A DNA stretch of 58,544 bases from SIG653 sp045578045 (lineage in GTDB: Bacteria > Bacillota > Clostridia > Oscillospirales > CAG-382): positions 1 to 58,544 of the forward strand of contig JAZNJM010000041.1 in assembly GCA_045578045.1 (NCBI GenBank). The letters are read 5' to 3'. Position 1 is the first letter of the stretch. Every line of letters starts with the position of its first letter. The translations under genes and the position numbers were made by a program. The notes beneath the pieces were generated by a model. The model saw only the letters and a list, made by a program, of their open reading frames with translations. It made no database searches and was not told the DNA's origin. Below are positions 15,228 to 24,170 of this stretch, piece by piece.

Positions 15228-16124
15228 ATGGAACAAAAAACAGCTTTTATAACAATATCAGGAAAACCAAACGTTGGAAAATCTACGTTGCTTAACGCAC
15301 TTTTAGGCGAAAAGGTTGCTATTGTTTCAAAAAAACCGCAAACCACAAGAACGAGAATTACGGGTATTCTCACTAAAGGAAACAATCAATACGTTTTCAC
15401 AGATACACCGGGACTTCATAAACCAAAAAACCTTTTGGGACAATATATGATGAGTGTTGCAGGAAACGCAACGGCTGATGCTGATTTGATATTTTTCGTT
15501 ATAGATGTATCGGGCGGTCCTGTTTCCCTTAACGAAAAGGATACTTTGAAAAAGCTTACCAAAACAAACCAAAATGTTTTTCTTATTATAAATAAGGTTG
15601 ATAAAACAAACAAAAGTGAACTTGCAAAGGCTATTTCTGAATTATCTTCAGAAATGGAGTTTAAATCTGTTATTCCAATTTCTGCATTAACGGGTGAAGG
15701 CGTTGATATTATTCTAAATGAAATAGAGCCTTATCTCGTTGAATCTCCCCATTTTTTCCCAGACGATATATATACAGATCAACCTGAAAGACAAATTATT
15801 GCTGAAATTATAAGAGAAAAAATACTTCGTCTTCTTGAAGATGAAATACCACACGGTGTTGCTGTTGTTGTTGAAGAATTTAAAGAAAAGAAAAATGCTA
15901 TTTTTATCAGAGCTGAAATTTTTTGCGAAAAAGAGGCACACAAAGGAATTATCATCGGTAAAAATGGAGCAATGCTCAAAAAAATCGGTATGTATTCAAG
16001 AGAAGACGCTGAAAAAATATTTGATTCGAAAATTTTTCTCGACCTTTGGGTTAAGGTTAAAGAAAATTGGAGAGAAAGGCAAAGTCTTGTAAGCAATTTT
16101 GGATATAACGATTCAGAAAATTAA
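15228..16124 (+). CDS. era: GTPase Era
   Basis: An essential GTPase that binds the 3' end of 16S rRNA during 30S assembly. The 298 residues comprise a Ras-like G domain (G1 GKPNVGKST, G3 DTPGLHKPKN, G4 NKVDK, G5 ISALTGEG) and a C-terminal KH domain (GIIIGKNGAMLKKIG). The length is normal. It lies one base after ybeY and 10 bases before recO, with GGTCTTT-poor spacing, so translational coupling is likely. Confidence 0.96.
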   Translation: MEQKTAFITISGKPNVGKSTLLNALLGEKVAIVSKKPQTTRTRITGILTKGNNQYVFTDTPGLHKPKNLLGQYMMSVAGNATADADLIFFVIDVSGGPVSLNEKDTLKKLTKTNQNVFLIINKVDKTNKSELAKAISELSSEMEFKSVIPISALTGEGVDIILNEIEPYLVESPHFFPDDIYTDQPERQIIAEIIREKILRLLEDEIPHGVAVVVEEFKEKKNAIFIRAEIFCEKEAHKGIIIGKNGAMLKKIGMYSREDAEKIFDSKIFLDLWVKVKENWRERQSLVSNFGYNDSEN

Positions 16125-16134
16125 CTTTTGATTT

Positions 16135-16932
16135 ATGAATAAAAACAACAATTTCTATCAAGGTCTTGTTATCAAAGAGGAATCAAACGGAGAAAAAGCG
16201 AAGCTGATTCACGTTTTGACACCAGATGGAATCCTTTTAATGAAAGCACCAGGAGCAAAAAATCTTAAAAGCTCAACTCATTCCGCTGTTCAGCTTTTTA
16301 CCTTAAGCGAATTTTCTGCTGTTAAAGGTAAAGGATATTATATGACAATAACGGGGGCTGTTGCGAAAAACAATTTTTTCGGACTCAGAAATAACGTTTT
16401 AAGCTATGCTCTTGCTTGTTACATATCTTCCGTTGCAGGAAAAGTTTCTGTTAACGATTCAACGTGCGGTGATATTTTAAGATTAGTTTTAAACTGTTTT
16501 TATGCATTATCAGACCTTAATTATTCAACTGATATCGTAAAACCGATTTTCGAAATAAAACTTGCTTCTGTTTGCGGTTTTTCCCCAGAGCTTTCTGTTT
16601 GTCCCAATTGCGAAAAATCAACAGACGGAGATGTTTTTGATTTTTTCACTTCGGGAATAATCTGCAAAGAATGTGAAAAAAATTATGGTATATCCATAAA
16701 AAGCAATCGTTTTTATAAACTTGACAGTTTTTCAGTTTCTATTTTGAATTATGTATCAACTTGTGAAATGAAAAAAATTTTCAAAGTTAAACCTGTTCTT
16801 GAAAACCCTGATAATCATATTAAAGCCGCTTCTTTAAGGGTTTTTTCAGAACGTTTTATATGTCATATGCTTGAATATGAACCCAAAACACTATCATTTT
16901 ATAACCAACTGATTCGGAGCATTAAAAAATGA
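16135..16932 (+). CDS. recO: DNA repair protein RecO
   Basis: Mediator that helps load RecA on SSB-coated DNA in the RecFOR pathway. The 265-residue protein has an N-terminal OB fold (GLVIKEESNGEKAKLIHVLTPDG) and a helical part with the zinc finger expected in many RecO proteins: CPNC at about 160 and CKEC about 30 residues later. Position between era and mutS2 is a common Firmicutes arrangement. The start overlaps nothing upstream but its stop overlaps mutS2 by 4 bases. Confidence 0.92.
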   Translation: MNKNNNFYQGLVIKEESNGEKAKLIHVLTPDGILLMKAPGAKNLKSSTHSAVQLFTLSEFSAVKGKGYYMTITGAVAKNNFFGLRNNVLSYALACYISSVAGKVSVNDSTCGDILRLVLNCFYALSDLNYSTDIVKPIFEIKLASVCGFSPELSVCPNCEKSTDGDVFDFFTSGIICKECEKNYGISIKSNRFYKLDSFSVSILNYVSTCEMKKIFKVKPVLENPDNHIKAASLRVFSERFICHMLEYEPKTLSFYNQLIRSIKK

Positions 16933-19304
16933 AAAATTTCGAGAAAAGCAAAAAAATTCTTGAATTCAATAAAATACTTCAAAGCGTTGCTGCCCTTGCG
17001 GCAACAGAAGGAGCAAAAAAAGCAATCCTTGAAACTGTTCCAAGCACTGATGAATTTACAGTTCTTAGACTTCAGAAAGAAACAACTGATGCAAAAGAGC
17101 TTTCTGTTCAGAAAGGAAGGCCTCCTTTTGGCGGTGCAAAGGATATAACAGACGCTTTAATCAGAGCTAAAAAAGAAGCAATATTATCACCGAGAGAGCT
17201 TCTTGATATCTCCTATCTGCTTAAAACCGTTTCTGCATTAAAAAGATATTACGGCGGCTCTATTGATGGAAATTCTCTTAACGTATATTTCGTTTCACTT
17301 CTTGAAAATCAATTCCTTGAGAAAAAAATTTCAACTGCAATTATTTCAGAAGAGCTTATTGCTGACGAAGCATCAGACGAATTATACAGAATCAGGAAAG
17401 AAATCAGAAAATGCGAAAACTCAATAAGAGAAACCCTTAATAAATACACAACAGGACAGCGTTCAAAATATTTGCAAGAAAATATAGTAACGATTCGAAG
17501 CGGAAGATACGTTGTTCCCGTTAAAGCAGAGCATAAAAATGAATTTCCGGGTCTTGTTCACGATTCTTCATCATCGGGAGCAACCTTATTTATTGAACCT
17601 ATGGCTGTTGTTGAAGGAAACAACAAATTGAGAGAGCTTTCATCAAAGGAAAAATTTGAGATAGACCGTATTCTTTCTGAGCTTTCAACAGAGGTTGGAC
17701 GTTTTTCAGGTCCATTGTCGATAAACTACAAAGCAATTTGTGATATAGATGCAATTTTTGCCCGTTCTGAATATTCATATCAGCTAAACGCCTCCCCTAT
17801 TGAATTTTCAAACGACAAAAGAATAATAAAGCTCAATAAAGCAAGACACCCTCTTTTGCCCAAAGAAACCGTTGTTCCAACAAGCCTTGAATTTGGTGGA
17901 AAAAAATCCTCTCTCGTTATAACAGGTCCTAATACGGGCGGTAAAACCGTTACACTTAAAACCATCGGCTTAATGGCTCTTATGGCTCAATCGGGACTTC
18001 ATCTTCCCGTAAATTTCGGAACTGTTATGCCAATTTTTGACGCTATTTTCCCTGATATTGGCGATGAACAAAGTATAGAACAATCCCTCTCAACTTTTTC
18101 TTCTCATATGGTAAATATCGTTAATATAATCAACAACTGCGACAACCGTTCCCTTGTTTTGTTTGACGAAATCGGAGCAGGAACGGATCCTGTTGAGGGC
18201 GCTGTCCTTGCTATTGCGGTTCTTGAAGCAATAAAACAAAAAGGTGCAATTCTTGCGGCAACAACACACTATGCTGAATTAAAATTATATGCTCTTGAAA
18301 ATGAGGACGTTCTTAACGCAAGTTGTGAGTTTGACGTTGATTCTTTAAAACCAACGTATAGACTTGTTGTAGGTCTTCCAGGTAAATCAAACGCTTTTGC
18401 AATTTCACAAAGGCTTGGTATGCCTGATTTCATTATTGAACGAGCAAAATCAATAATGAAAGAAGAAAATTCAAAATTTGAAGATGCAATAAGAAAACTG
18501 GAAGAAACAGAAAGCTCCCTCGAAAAAGAAAAAACAAAAGCAGAAAAAGCAAAATTAGAAGCTGAAAAAATGCTTGAAGAAGCAAAAAGAAGATGTTCAG
18601 ACCTTGAAGAAAAAGCAAAAAAAGAGCTTGAGAAAGCAAAAGAAAACGCGGCAAGGATTCTATCTGCCGCAAAATCTTCAAGTGATTTTGTTTATGATGA
18701 ATTGACAAAACTCCAAAAAGAAAAAGATAAAGAAAATCTTAAATCTGCAATGGAAGCCGCAAGAAGCAAAATAAGAACTTCTCTTGGCGTTGCAAGTGAA
18801 CACCTTTCAAGAAAAACCGAAGCTGACGACTCAGAAGAAGAATCAGAAGATATTTCAAGCTTCAAAATTGGAGATACCGTTACAATTAAAGGACTTGATC
18901 AGGTTGTTACAATCCTTGATATAAGCGGAGAAAACGCTATTGTAAAAACGGGAATGGCGAAAACAAAAATCAGCCTTTCAAAATTATCTCACGTTACAAA
19001 CGACCAAAACGCTAACAAAAAAGCTATAAAGGGAATAACTGTTCCCCATAGAAAAGAAGCCCTCAGAAAAGATATTGACCTCAGAGGTCAAACGGGAGAC
19101 GATGCTTGGTTTATGGTTGATAATTATCTTGATGCCGCCGTCTCAGAGGGATATAAAACAGTTACTCTCGTTCACGGAAAAGGAACGGGTGCTTTGAAAG
19201 CTGCTCTTTGGAAATATCTGAAAAACGATAAAAGAATACGTTCTTACCGTCTTGGAAGATATGGCGAAGGCGATACGGGTGTTACTGTTGTTGAATTAAA
19301 ATAA
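16929..19304 (+). CDS. mutS2: Endonuclease MutS2
   Basis: A 791-residue MutS2 protein, now linked to rescue of collided ribosomes as well as to recombination control. Order of parts: N-terminal core/lever domains, ATPase with Walker A GPNTGGKTVTLKT and Walker B VLFDEIGAGTDP, a long charged coiled coil (about 510-620, rich in Glu, Lys and Ala), a KOW-like segment (IGDTVTIKGL) and a C-terminal Smr nuclease domain with DLRGQTGDDA and HGKGTGALK. The length is typical. The mutS1-type mismatch-reading domain is absent, as expected. Confidence 0.95.
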   Translation: MKNFEKSKKILEFNKILQSVAALAATEGAKKAILETVPSTDEFTVLRLQKETTDAKELSVQKGRPPFGGAKDITDALIRAKKEAILSPRELLDISYLLKTVSALKRYYGGSIDGNSLNVYFVSLLENQFLEKKISTAIISEELIADEASDELYRIRKEIRKCENSIRETLNKYTTGQRSKYLQENIVTIRSGRYVVPVKAEHKNEFPGLVHDSSSSGATLFIEPMAVVEGNNKLRELSSKEKFEIDRILSELSTEVGRFSGPLSINYKAICDIDAIFARSEYSYQLNASPIEFSNDKRIIKLNKARHPLLPKETVVPTSLEFGGKKSSLVITGPNTGGKTVTLKTIGLMALMAQSGLHLPVNFGTVMPIFDAIFPDIGDEQSIEQSLSTFSSHMVNIVNIINNCDNRSLVLFDEIGAGTDPVEGAVLAIAVLEAIKQKGAILAATTHYAELKLYALENEDVLNASCEFDVDSLKPTYRLVVGLPGKSNAFAISQRLGMPDFIIERAKSIMKEENSKFEDAIRKLEETESSLEKEKTKAEKAKLEAEKMLEEAKRRCSDLEEKAKKELEKAKENAARILSAAKSSSDFVYDELTKLQKEKDKENLKSAMEAARSKIRTSLGVASEHLSRKTEADDSEEESEDISSFKIGDTVTIKGLDQVVTILDISGENAIVKTGMAKTKISLSKLSHVTNDQNANKKAIKGITVPHRKEALRKDIDLRGQTGDDAWFMVDNYLDAAVSEGYKTVTLVHGKGTGALKAALWKYLKNDKRIRSYRLGRYGEGDTGVTVVELK

Positions 19305-19331
19305 AAATATAAGCAGGATTGAAATACGCAT

Positions 19332-20027
19332 ATGTTTGATAGTCAGATTTTTTATTCCAAAACAAAACTCCTTATAGGAGAAGAAAAAATTGAAAGGCTT
19401 AAAAGCTCAACTGTTATGATATGCGGTCTCGGAGGCGTTGGAGGTTACGTTGCCGAAGCCCTAGTTCGTGTTGGGGTTGGAAAAATTATCTTCATCGATT
19501 CAGATAAAACAGATTCTTCAAATCTGAACAGACAAATTCTTGCAACTGTTGATACAATTGGTATTCCAAAAGCAACATCGGCAGTTAATAGGGCTTTATC
19601 AATTAATCCAAATGGAGAATATATTCCCGTTGAAGCATTTCTGACTCCCGAAAATATTCCGCTTTTTTTGGATAAATATTCCCCAAACTGCGTTGCGGAT
19701 GCTATTGATAACGTTACGGCAAAAATATCCCTTGCCGTTGAATGTCAAAAAAGAAATATACCTCTGATTTCTTCTATGGGAACGGGAAACAAAACAGATC
19801 CTTCAAGATTCAAAGCTGTTGATATTTATAAAACCTCTGTTTGCCCTCTCGCAAGAGCTATGAGAAAGCTACTTAAAGAAAACGGAGTTAAAAAGCTTCA
19901 AGTGGTATACAGCGATGAACCTCCTGTAAAATGTGAAAACGGAGTTGGTACATTATCCTTCGTTCCAGCCGCCGCAGGTCTTATTATCGCTTCTGAGGTT
20001 ACTGAAAATCTTTTAAAATGTTTGTGA
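19332..20027 (+). CDS. tRNA threonylcarbamoyladenosine dehydratase (TcdA/ThiF-like)
   Basis: A 231-residue E1-like protein that most closely fits TcdA, which cyclises t6A37 in tRNA to ct6A using ATP. The nucleotide-binding motif is GLGGVGGYVAEALVRVGVG, followed by FIDSDKTDSSNLNRQ and DAIDNVTAKISLA. SSMGTGNKTDPSRFKAVDIYKT is typical of TcdA rather than MoeB or ThiF. The t6A synthesis gene at 8468-9169 gives pathway context. A ThiF-type adenylyltransferase is the alternative. It closes the run that starts at phoH. Confidence 0.85.
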   Translation: MFDSQIFYSKTKLLIGEEKIERLKSSTVMICGLGGVGGYVAEALVRVGVGKIIFIDSDKTDSSNLNRQILATVDTIGIPKATSAVNRALSINPNGEYIPVEAFLTPENIPLFLDKYSPNCVADAIDNVTAKISLAVECQKRNIPLISSMGTGNKTDPSRFKAVDIYKTSVCPLARAMRKLLKENGVKKLQVVYSDEPPVKCENGVGTLSFVPAAAGLIIASEVTENLLKCL

Positions 20028-20044
20028 AAACTCTCAAAAAGCTA

Positions 20045-20073
20045 TTGAAAAAAAGAAAAAAATAATGTATAAT
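20045..20073 (+). promoter_or_regulatory. Sigma-A-type promoter for acpP
   Basis: TTGAAA (20045-20050) and TATAAT (20068-20073) with a 17-base spacer lie just after the tcdA-like gene. The transcript start near 20080 gives an AT-rich leader of about 160 bases before the acyl carrier protein ATG, with no structure I could identify. Confidence 0.8.
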
Positions 20074-20242
20074 TAAAGTTAATTGTTTTGGTTAGTTATT
20101 TTTAGGAAAAATTTATAATTTTGGTTTGTTTTTTAAAAAAAATAATAGTTTACTTTTTAATAATATTTTCCCGATTACTGAAATAATTCAACTCAAAATA
20201 CTTATAACTAAAATTTATTCGTTTCAAGAAAGGAAAACTACA

Positions 20243-20464
20243 ATGTTTGAAGAAATTAAAGGCATAATTGCAAAACAACTCAGAATCAAAAAAGAAGATA
20301 TTAAAAATTCAGACCGTCTTATCGAAGACCTTGGAGCAGATTCCCTTGAGCTTGCCGAGGTTCTTATGACAATAGAAGAAAAACACGGAATTTTTATTCC
20401 CGATGAAGATATTTCAAAAATTAAAACAGTTCAAGACATTGCCGATTACATTGAAAAAATGTAA
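20243..20464 (+). CDS. acpP: Acyl carrier protein
   Basis: A 73-residue acidic four-helix acyl carrier protein for fatty-acid synthesis. The serine that receives 4'-phosphopantetheine is in LGADSLELAE (around residue 36). The open frame runs further upstream, but the ATG at 20243 has AAGAAAGGA 8-10 bases before it and gives the family's normal length. No other fatty-acid synthesis gene is adjacent, so it stands as a single gene with its own promoter, possibly extended to nagA. Confidence 0.93.
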   Translation: MFEEIKGIIAKQLRIKKEDIKNSDRLIEDLGADSLELAEVLMTIEEKHGIFIPDEDISKIKTVQDIADYIEKM

Positions 20465-20546
20465 TTATCTTTACAACGTATCATTCCGTATATAAAGCTA
20501 TAAAAAATATATTTTAAATATTATAAATTAAGGATGGTATTTCGAA

Positions 20547-21683
20547 ATGAAATGTTTAAAAGGCGCAAAAGTAATTTTAAAAGATCGCGTTGCGGATAAC
20601 CTTAACGTTTATTTTGATGAAAAAATCAGAGAAATTTCAACAAAACAGCCTGATGATTCTTGCGAAATAATTGAATGTAACGGACTATATCTTTCTCCAG
20701 GTTTTATTGACGTTCATACACACGGTTATGCGAATATTGACGTTGCTGATGCTGATTACGAAGGAATTAAAACTATTGCCCACAGACTTCCCGAAAACGG
20801 TATCACTGCATTTTATCCCACTTCATTAACAGCACCAATGGACGAGATTTATAAAATTTTTGAAATTATGAGAAAACTCATTCCCGAAAGTAAATCGTGG
20901 AATGGTGCGGAAATAATGGGATTACACGCGGAAGGTCCGTTTTTAAACGTTAAAAAGAAGGGCGCTCACGAGGCTGATTTGATTATTCCACCTTCTGTTG
21001 AAGCTATTGAGGAATATGCAGACGTTGTTAAATTGATTACTATTGCTCCCGAAATGGACAATAATTTTGAAAACATCAAAAAAATGAAAGAGCTTGGAAT
21101 CGTTGTTTCCTTAGGACACAGTGATGCAGACTTTGAAACTGCCGTTGCTTCCTTTACAGACGGTGGTATTCATCACGTTACTCACCTCTTCAACGCACAA
21201 ACGGGACTTCTTCACAGAGAGCCAGGCGTTGTTGGTGCTGCTCTTGTTTCAGACGTTTATACTGAATTGATATGCGACACGTTCCACGTTAGCAAACATT
21301 TATATCCCCTTATTCATAAAATGAAGGGCGATAAACTTTGTATAGTAACAGACTGTCTCAGAGCAGGCGGTATGCCTGACGGAAGATATATGCTCGGCGG
21401 TCTTGCATTCAATCTTCAAGGCATTAAATGTACTCTTGATAACGGAACGATTGCAGGAAGCGTTTTGAGAATGAACTACGGTGTTAAGAATTATTATGAA
21501 AATTCCGGCTGTACTCTTTGGGAGGCAGTAAACGCCGCTTCTTTGAACCCTGCAAAATCTTTAGGTATAGACAAAGAAAAAGGTTCTATTGAAATTACAA
21601 AAGATGCTGATTTCACATTATTTGACAGCGATTTCTCAATTAAAATGACAATTGTTGGAGGAAAAACTTGCTATGAAGCTTAA
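20547..21683 (+). CDS. nagA: N-acetylglucosamine-6-phosphate deacetylase
   Basis: Removes acetate from GlcNAc-6-P, feeding peptidoglycan or chitin sugars to glycolysis. The 378-residue amidohydrolase shows GFIDVHTHG (metal site), LHAEGPFLN, SLGHSDADFETA, the metal His pair in HHVTHLFNAQTGLLHREPG and a C-terminal strand pair ADFTLFDSDF. AAGGA lies upstream of the ATG. Its 3' end overlaps the ROK protein gene by 11 bases, which suggests the two act in one amino-sugar route. Confidence 0.94.
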   Translation: MKCLKGAKVILKDRVADNLNVYFDEKIREISTKQPDDSCEIIECNGLYLSPGFIDVHTHGYANIDVADADYEGIKTIAHRLPENGITAFYPTSLTAPMDEIYKIFEIMRKLIPESKSWNGAEIMGLHAEGPFLNVKKKGAHEADLIIPPSVEAIEEYADVVKLITIAPEMDNNFENIKKMKELGIVVSLGHSDADFETAVASFTDGGIHHVTHLFNAQTGLLHREPGVVGAALVSDVYTELICDTFHVSKHLYPLIHKMKGDKLCIVTDCLRAGGMPDGRYMLGGLAFNLQGIKCTLDNGTIAGSVLRMNYGVKNYYENSGCTLWEAVNAASLNPAKSLGIDKEKGSIEITKDADFTLFDSDFSIKMTIVGGKTCYEA

Positions 21684-23028
21684 ACATATTCCAAAATTAG
21701 ATCCTAATTTCAAGCCCCTTTCCGTTCTATTTAGAGAAGCGAAGGAGGTTCCTTCAAAAGAAGTTGTTGTTGCTCTCGAAAGAAACAGAGGTCTCATTTC
21801 TGTTTTCAAGGCAAATATTCCCGAAGGTGATTTTGATACTCGCTATTCCCTTGGTGAGAGACTTGTTAAAACTCTCCTTTGGCTCAAAGGCGGATTCAAA
21901 ATTTACTTTGCCGGTGACGATGAAGTTGGTAACGCCATAAAAGCAGATTATGAAAAGGGCGGAAAACGTGATTTTGACAACAACTTTATGTCTGATATAT
22001 ATCGTTCTGAATTCGAAGTTATCGTTTGTTCAAAAGACGAAATACCCGCTGAAAACGAAGCTCCATCTTCCGTTGGCAGAAATCTTGACGGATGCAGAAT
22101 TGGTTTTGATGCTGGTGGAAGCGACAGAAAAGTAAGCGCAGTTATAGACGGAAAAGCAGTTTATTCCGAAGAAGTTGTTTGGTTTCCTAAACTTAACTCT
22201 GATCCTAAATATCACTATAACGGAATTCTTGAAGCGTTTAAAACAGCTGCTTCCAAAATGCCCCGTGTTGACGCTATAGGCGTTAGCTCTGCGGGTATAT
22301 ATATTGATAATCAGATAATGGTTGCTTCCCTCTTCCTCAAAGTTCCAAAGGAAGAATATGACAAGAGCGTTCTCAATATGTATCTTGACGTTGCAAAAGA
22401 AATTGGAGACGTTCCCATTGAAGTTGCAAACGATGGAGACGTTACAGCTTTAGCGGGTGCTATGGAGCTTAACGATACAAACATTCTTGGTATTGCTATG
22501 GGAACGAGCGAAGCCGCAGGTTTTATTGATTCAAAAGGAAATATAACAGGATGGCTTAACGAACTTGCATTCGTTCCCGTTGATGCTAACAAAGATTCTA
22601 TGGTTGACGAATGGTCAGGCGACTATGGATGTGGAGTTAAATATTTTTCTCAGGACGGCGTTATTAAACTCGCTCCAGCGGCTGGAATTGAGTTGGACGA
22701 AAGCCTTTCACCCGCTGAAAAACTTAAAGTTGTTCAGAAACTTATGGCTGAAGGCGATGAGAGAGCAAAAGACGTTTTCGAATCAATTGGTATTTATTTT
22801 GGATATGCTCTTGCATATTACGCAATGTTCTATGATATCAAACACGTTCTTATTATGGGACGAGTTACTTCAGGTGAAGGCGGCGTTCTCATTCTTGAAA
22901 ACGCAAAGAAAGTTCTTAAAGATGAATTCCCCTCACTTTATGAAACAATGAATCTTCATATCCCTGATGAAAATTCAAGACGTGTTGGTCAGTCTGTTGC
23001 AGCGGCAAGTCTTCCTAAAATAAACTAA
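21673..23028 (+). CDS. ROK-like sugar kinase with extra N-terminal domain
   Basis: A 451-residue protein whose C-terminal ~310 residues resemble ROK-family kinases or repressors: phosphate-loop GFDAGGSDRKVSAV at 144-157, AIGVSSAGI, EVANDGDVTALAGAM (catalytic Asp in NDGD) and GIAMGTSEAAGFI. The usual DxGGT loop reads DAGGS and the ROK zinc motif CxCGxxGC is absent. Residues 1-140 form an additional mixed alpha/beta domain that I do not recognise. The ATG at 21673 is chosen over an upstream start because GGAGG lies before it. Overlap with nagA suggests a GlcNAc kinase or sensor; this is inference. Confidence 0.7.
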   Translation: MKLKHIPKLDPNFKPLSVLFREAKEVPSKEVVVALERNRGLISVFKANIPEGDFDTRYSLGERLVKTLLWLKGGFKIYFAGDDEVGNAIKADYEKGGKRDFDNNFMSDIYRSEFEVIVCSKDEIPAENEAPSSVGRNLDGCRIGFDAGGSDRKVSAVIDGKAVYSEEVVWFPKLNSDPKYHYNGILEAFKTAASKMPRVDAIGVSSAGIYIDNQIMVASLFLKVPKEEYDKSVLNMYLDVAKEIGDVPIEVANDGDVTALAGAMELNDTNILGIAMGTSEAAGFIDSKGNITGWLNELAFVPVDANKDSMVDEWSGDYGCGVKYFSQDGVIKLAPAAGIELDESLSPAEKLKVVQKLMAEGDERAKDVFESIGIYFGYALAYYAMFYDIKHVLIMGRVTSGEGGVLILENAKKVLKDEFPSLYETMNLHIPDENSRRVGQSVAAASLPKIN

Positions 23029-23032
23029 AACT

Positions 23033-23974
23033 ATGAACGGTTTTCCCGAAATTATAGCAATAACAGGTCCGACAGCTTCGGGAAAAAGCAGTATTGCAAT
23101 GGAATTAGCAAAAAGGCTTGGTGGTGAAATTATTTCAGGCGATAGTATGCAAATATATCGCGGAATGGATATTGGAACCGCCAAGCCGACAGCTTCTGAT
23201 ATGAAAGAAGTTAAGCATCATCTTATTGATATGCTTGATATTTCAGAAGCATTTTCCGTTAACGACTATTGCACCATAGCTAAAGAAGCTGTTGAAAAGG
23301 TTTTAAACAGAAATAAACTTCCAATAATATGCGGTGGAACAGGTCAATATATAGAGTGGTTTCTGAGAGGGATTAAATTAACCTCAGTTCCAAGCGATAT
23401 GGAGCTAAGAAAAAAATTAGAAGAAGAATACGACTTATCAGGAGCAGAAGCGTTTCATCAAAGGCTTGTTTCAGTTGATAAAGAAGCCTCCGCTTTAATT
23501 CATCCCAACAATAAAAAAAGAGTTGTTAGAGCTTTAGAAATATTTTATTTGACGGGTAAAAACAAAACTTTTTGGGATAAGGAATCCTTAAAAACTTCTC
23601 CCCCTTTTCAATATAAGATTTTTAATCTTGAACACGACCGTTCAGTTCTATACGAAAGAATAAACAAAAGAGTTGATGTTATGAGAATGCAAGGCTTAAC
23701 AAAAGAAGTTGAAAAGCTATGGAAACTCGGTATTGAAAATACTCCAACAGCATCTCAGGCTATAGGATATAAAGAATTTTTTCCTTTTTTTAAAGGTGAA
23801 ATATCCGAAGATGAGGCGTATGAATCTGTCGCTCAGGGAACGAGGAATTACGCTAAACGTCAAATAACGTTTTTTAAACGCATTGATGAACGAATCAATA
23901 TTTCTCTCATAAACAAAGACTTTTCAGAAGCAATTGAAGAAATTATTTTTAGTTTAAAAAATAACGGGCTATAA
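23033..23974 (+). CDS. miaA: tRNA dimethylallyltransferase
   Basis: Transfers the dimethylallyl group to A37 of UNN-decoding tRNAs. The 313 residues are standard: P-loop GPTASGKSS, ISGDSMQIYRGMDIGTAKPT, HHLIDM, CGGTGQYIEWFLRG, and TRNYAKRQITFFKR at the C-terminus. It starts only 5 bases after the ROK stop without a clear Shine-Dalgarno, so translation is probably coupled. Confidence 0.95.
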   Translation: MNGFPEIIAITGPTASGKSSIAMELAKRLGGEIISGDSMQIYRGMDIGTAKPTASDMKEVKHHLIDMLDISEAFSVNDYCTIAKEAVEKVLNRNKLPIICGGTGQYIEWFLRGIKLTSVPSDMELRKKLEEEYDLSGAEAFHQRLVSVDKEASALIHPNNKKRVVRALEIFYLTGKNKTFWDKESLKTSPPFQYKIFNLEHDRSVLYERINKRVDVMRMQGLTKEVEKLWKLGIENTPTASQAIGYKEFFPFFKGEISEDEAYESVAQGTRNYAKRQITFFKRIDERINISLINKDFSEAIEEIIFSLKNNGL

Positions 23975-24010
23975 TTAGTATAATTGAATAGCCAACAGAC
24001 CTTATAAAGA

Positions 24011-24170
24011 GAAAATTAAAACTTTAAACAGACAAGCAAAAAACTTAAAAAGATAATTATAACTTTAATTAAACATAGCAAAAATTTAATCAGAGATATT
24101 GTATAATCACCCACGTAAAAATAAAAAGAAACATTAAAACTTAAATAGATATAGTAAATTTTTAAGATGA
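24011..24170 (+). repeat. Imperfect ~45-base repeats upstream of the HlyD-like gene
   Basis: Three related units lie at about 24011-24051, 24052-24097 and 24128-24170. Each carries a core of the form GAnAATTAnAACTTnAA followed by an A-rich AnAnGCAAAAAnTTA-like part; the third is the most diverged and runs into the HlyD start. A possible -10 (TATAAT, 24102-24107) lies between units 2 and 3 without a good -35. Alignment is by eye in very AT-rich DNA, so some likeness may be composition. Confidence 0.4.
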
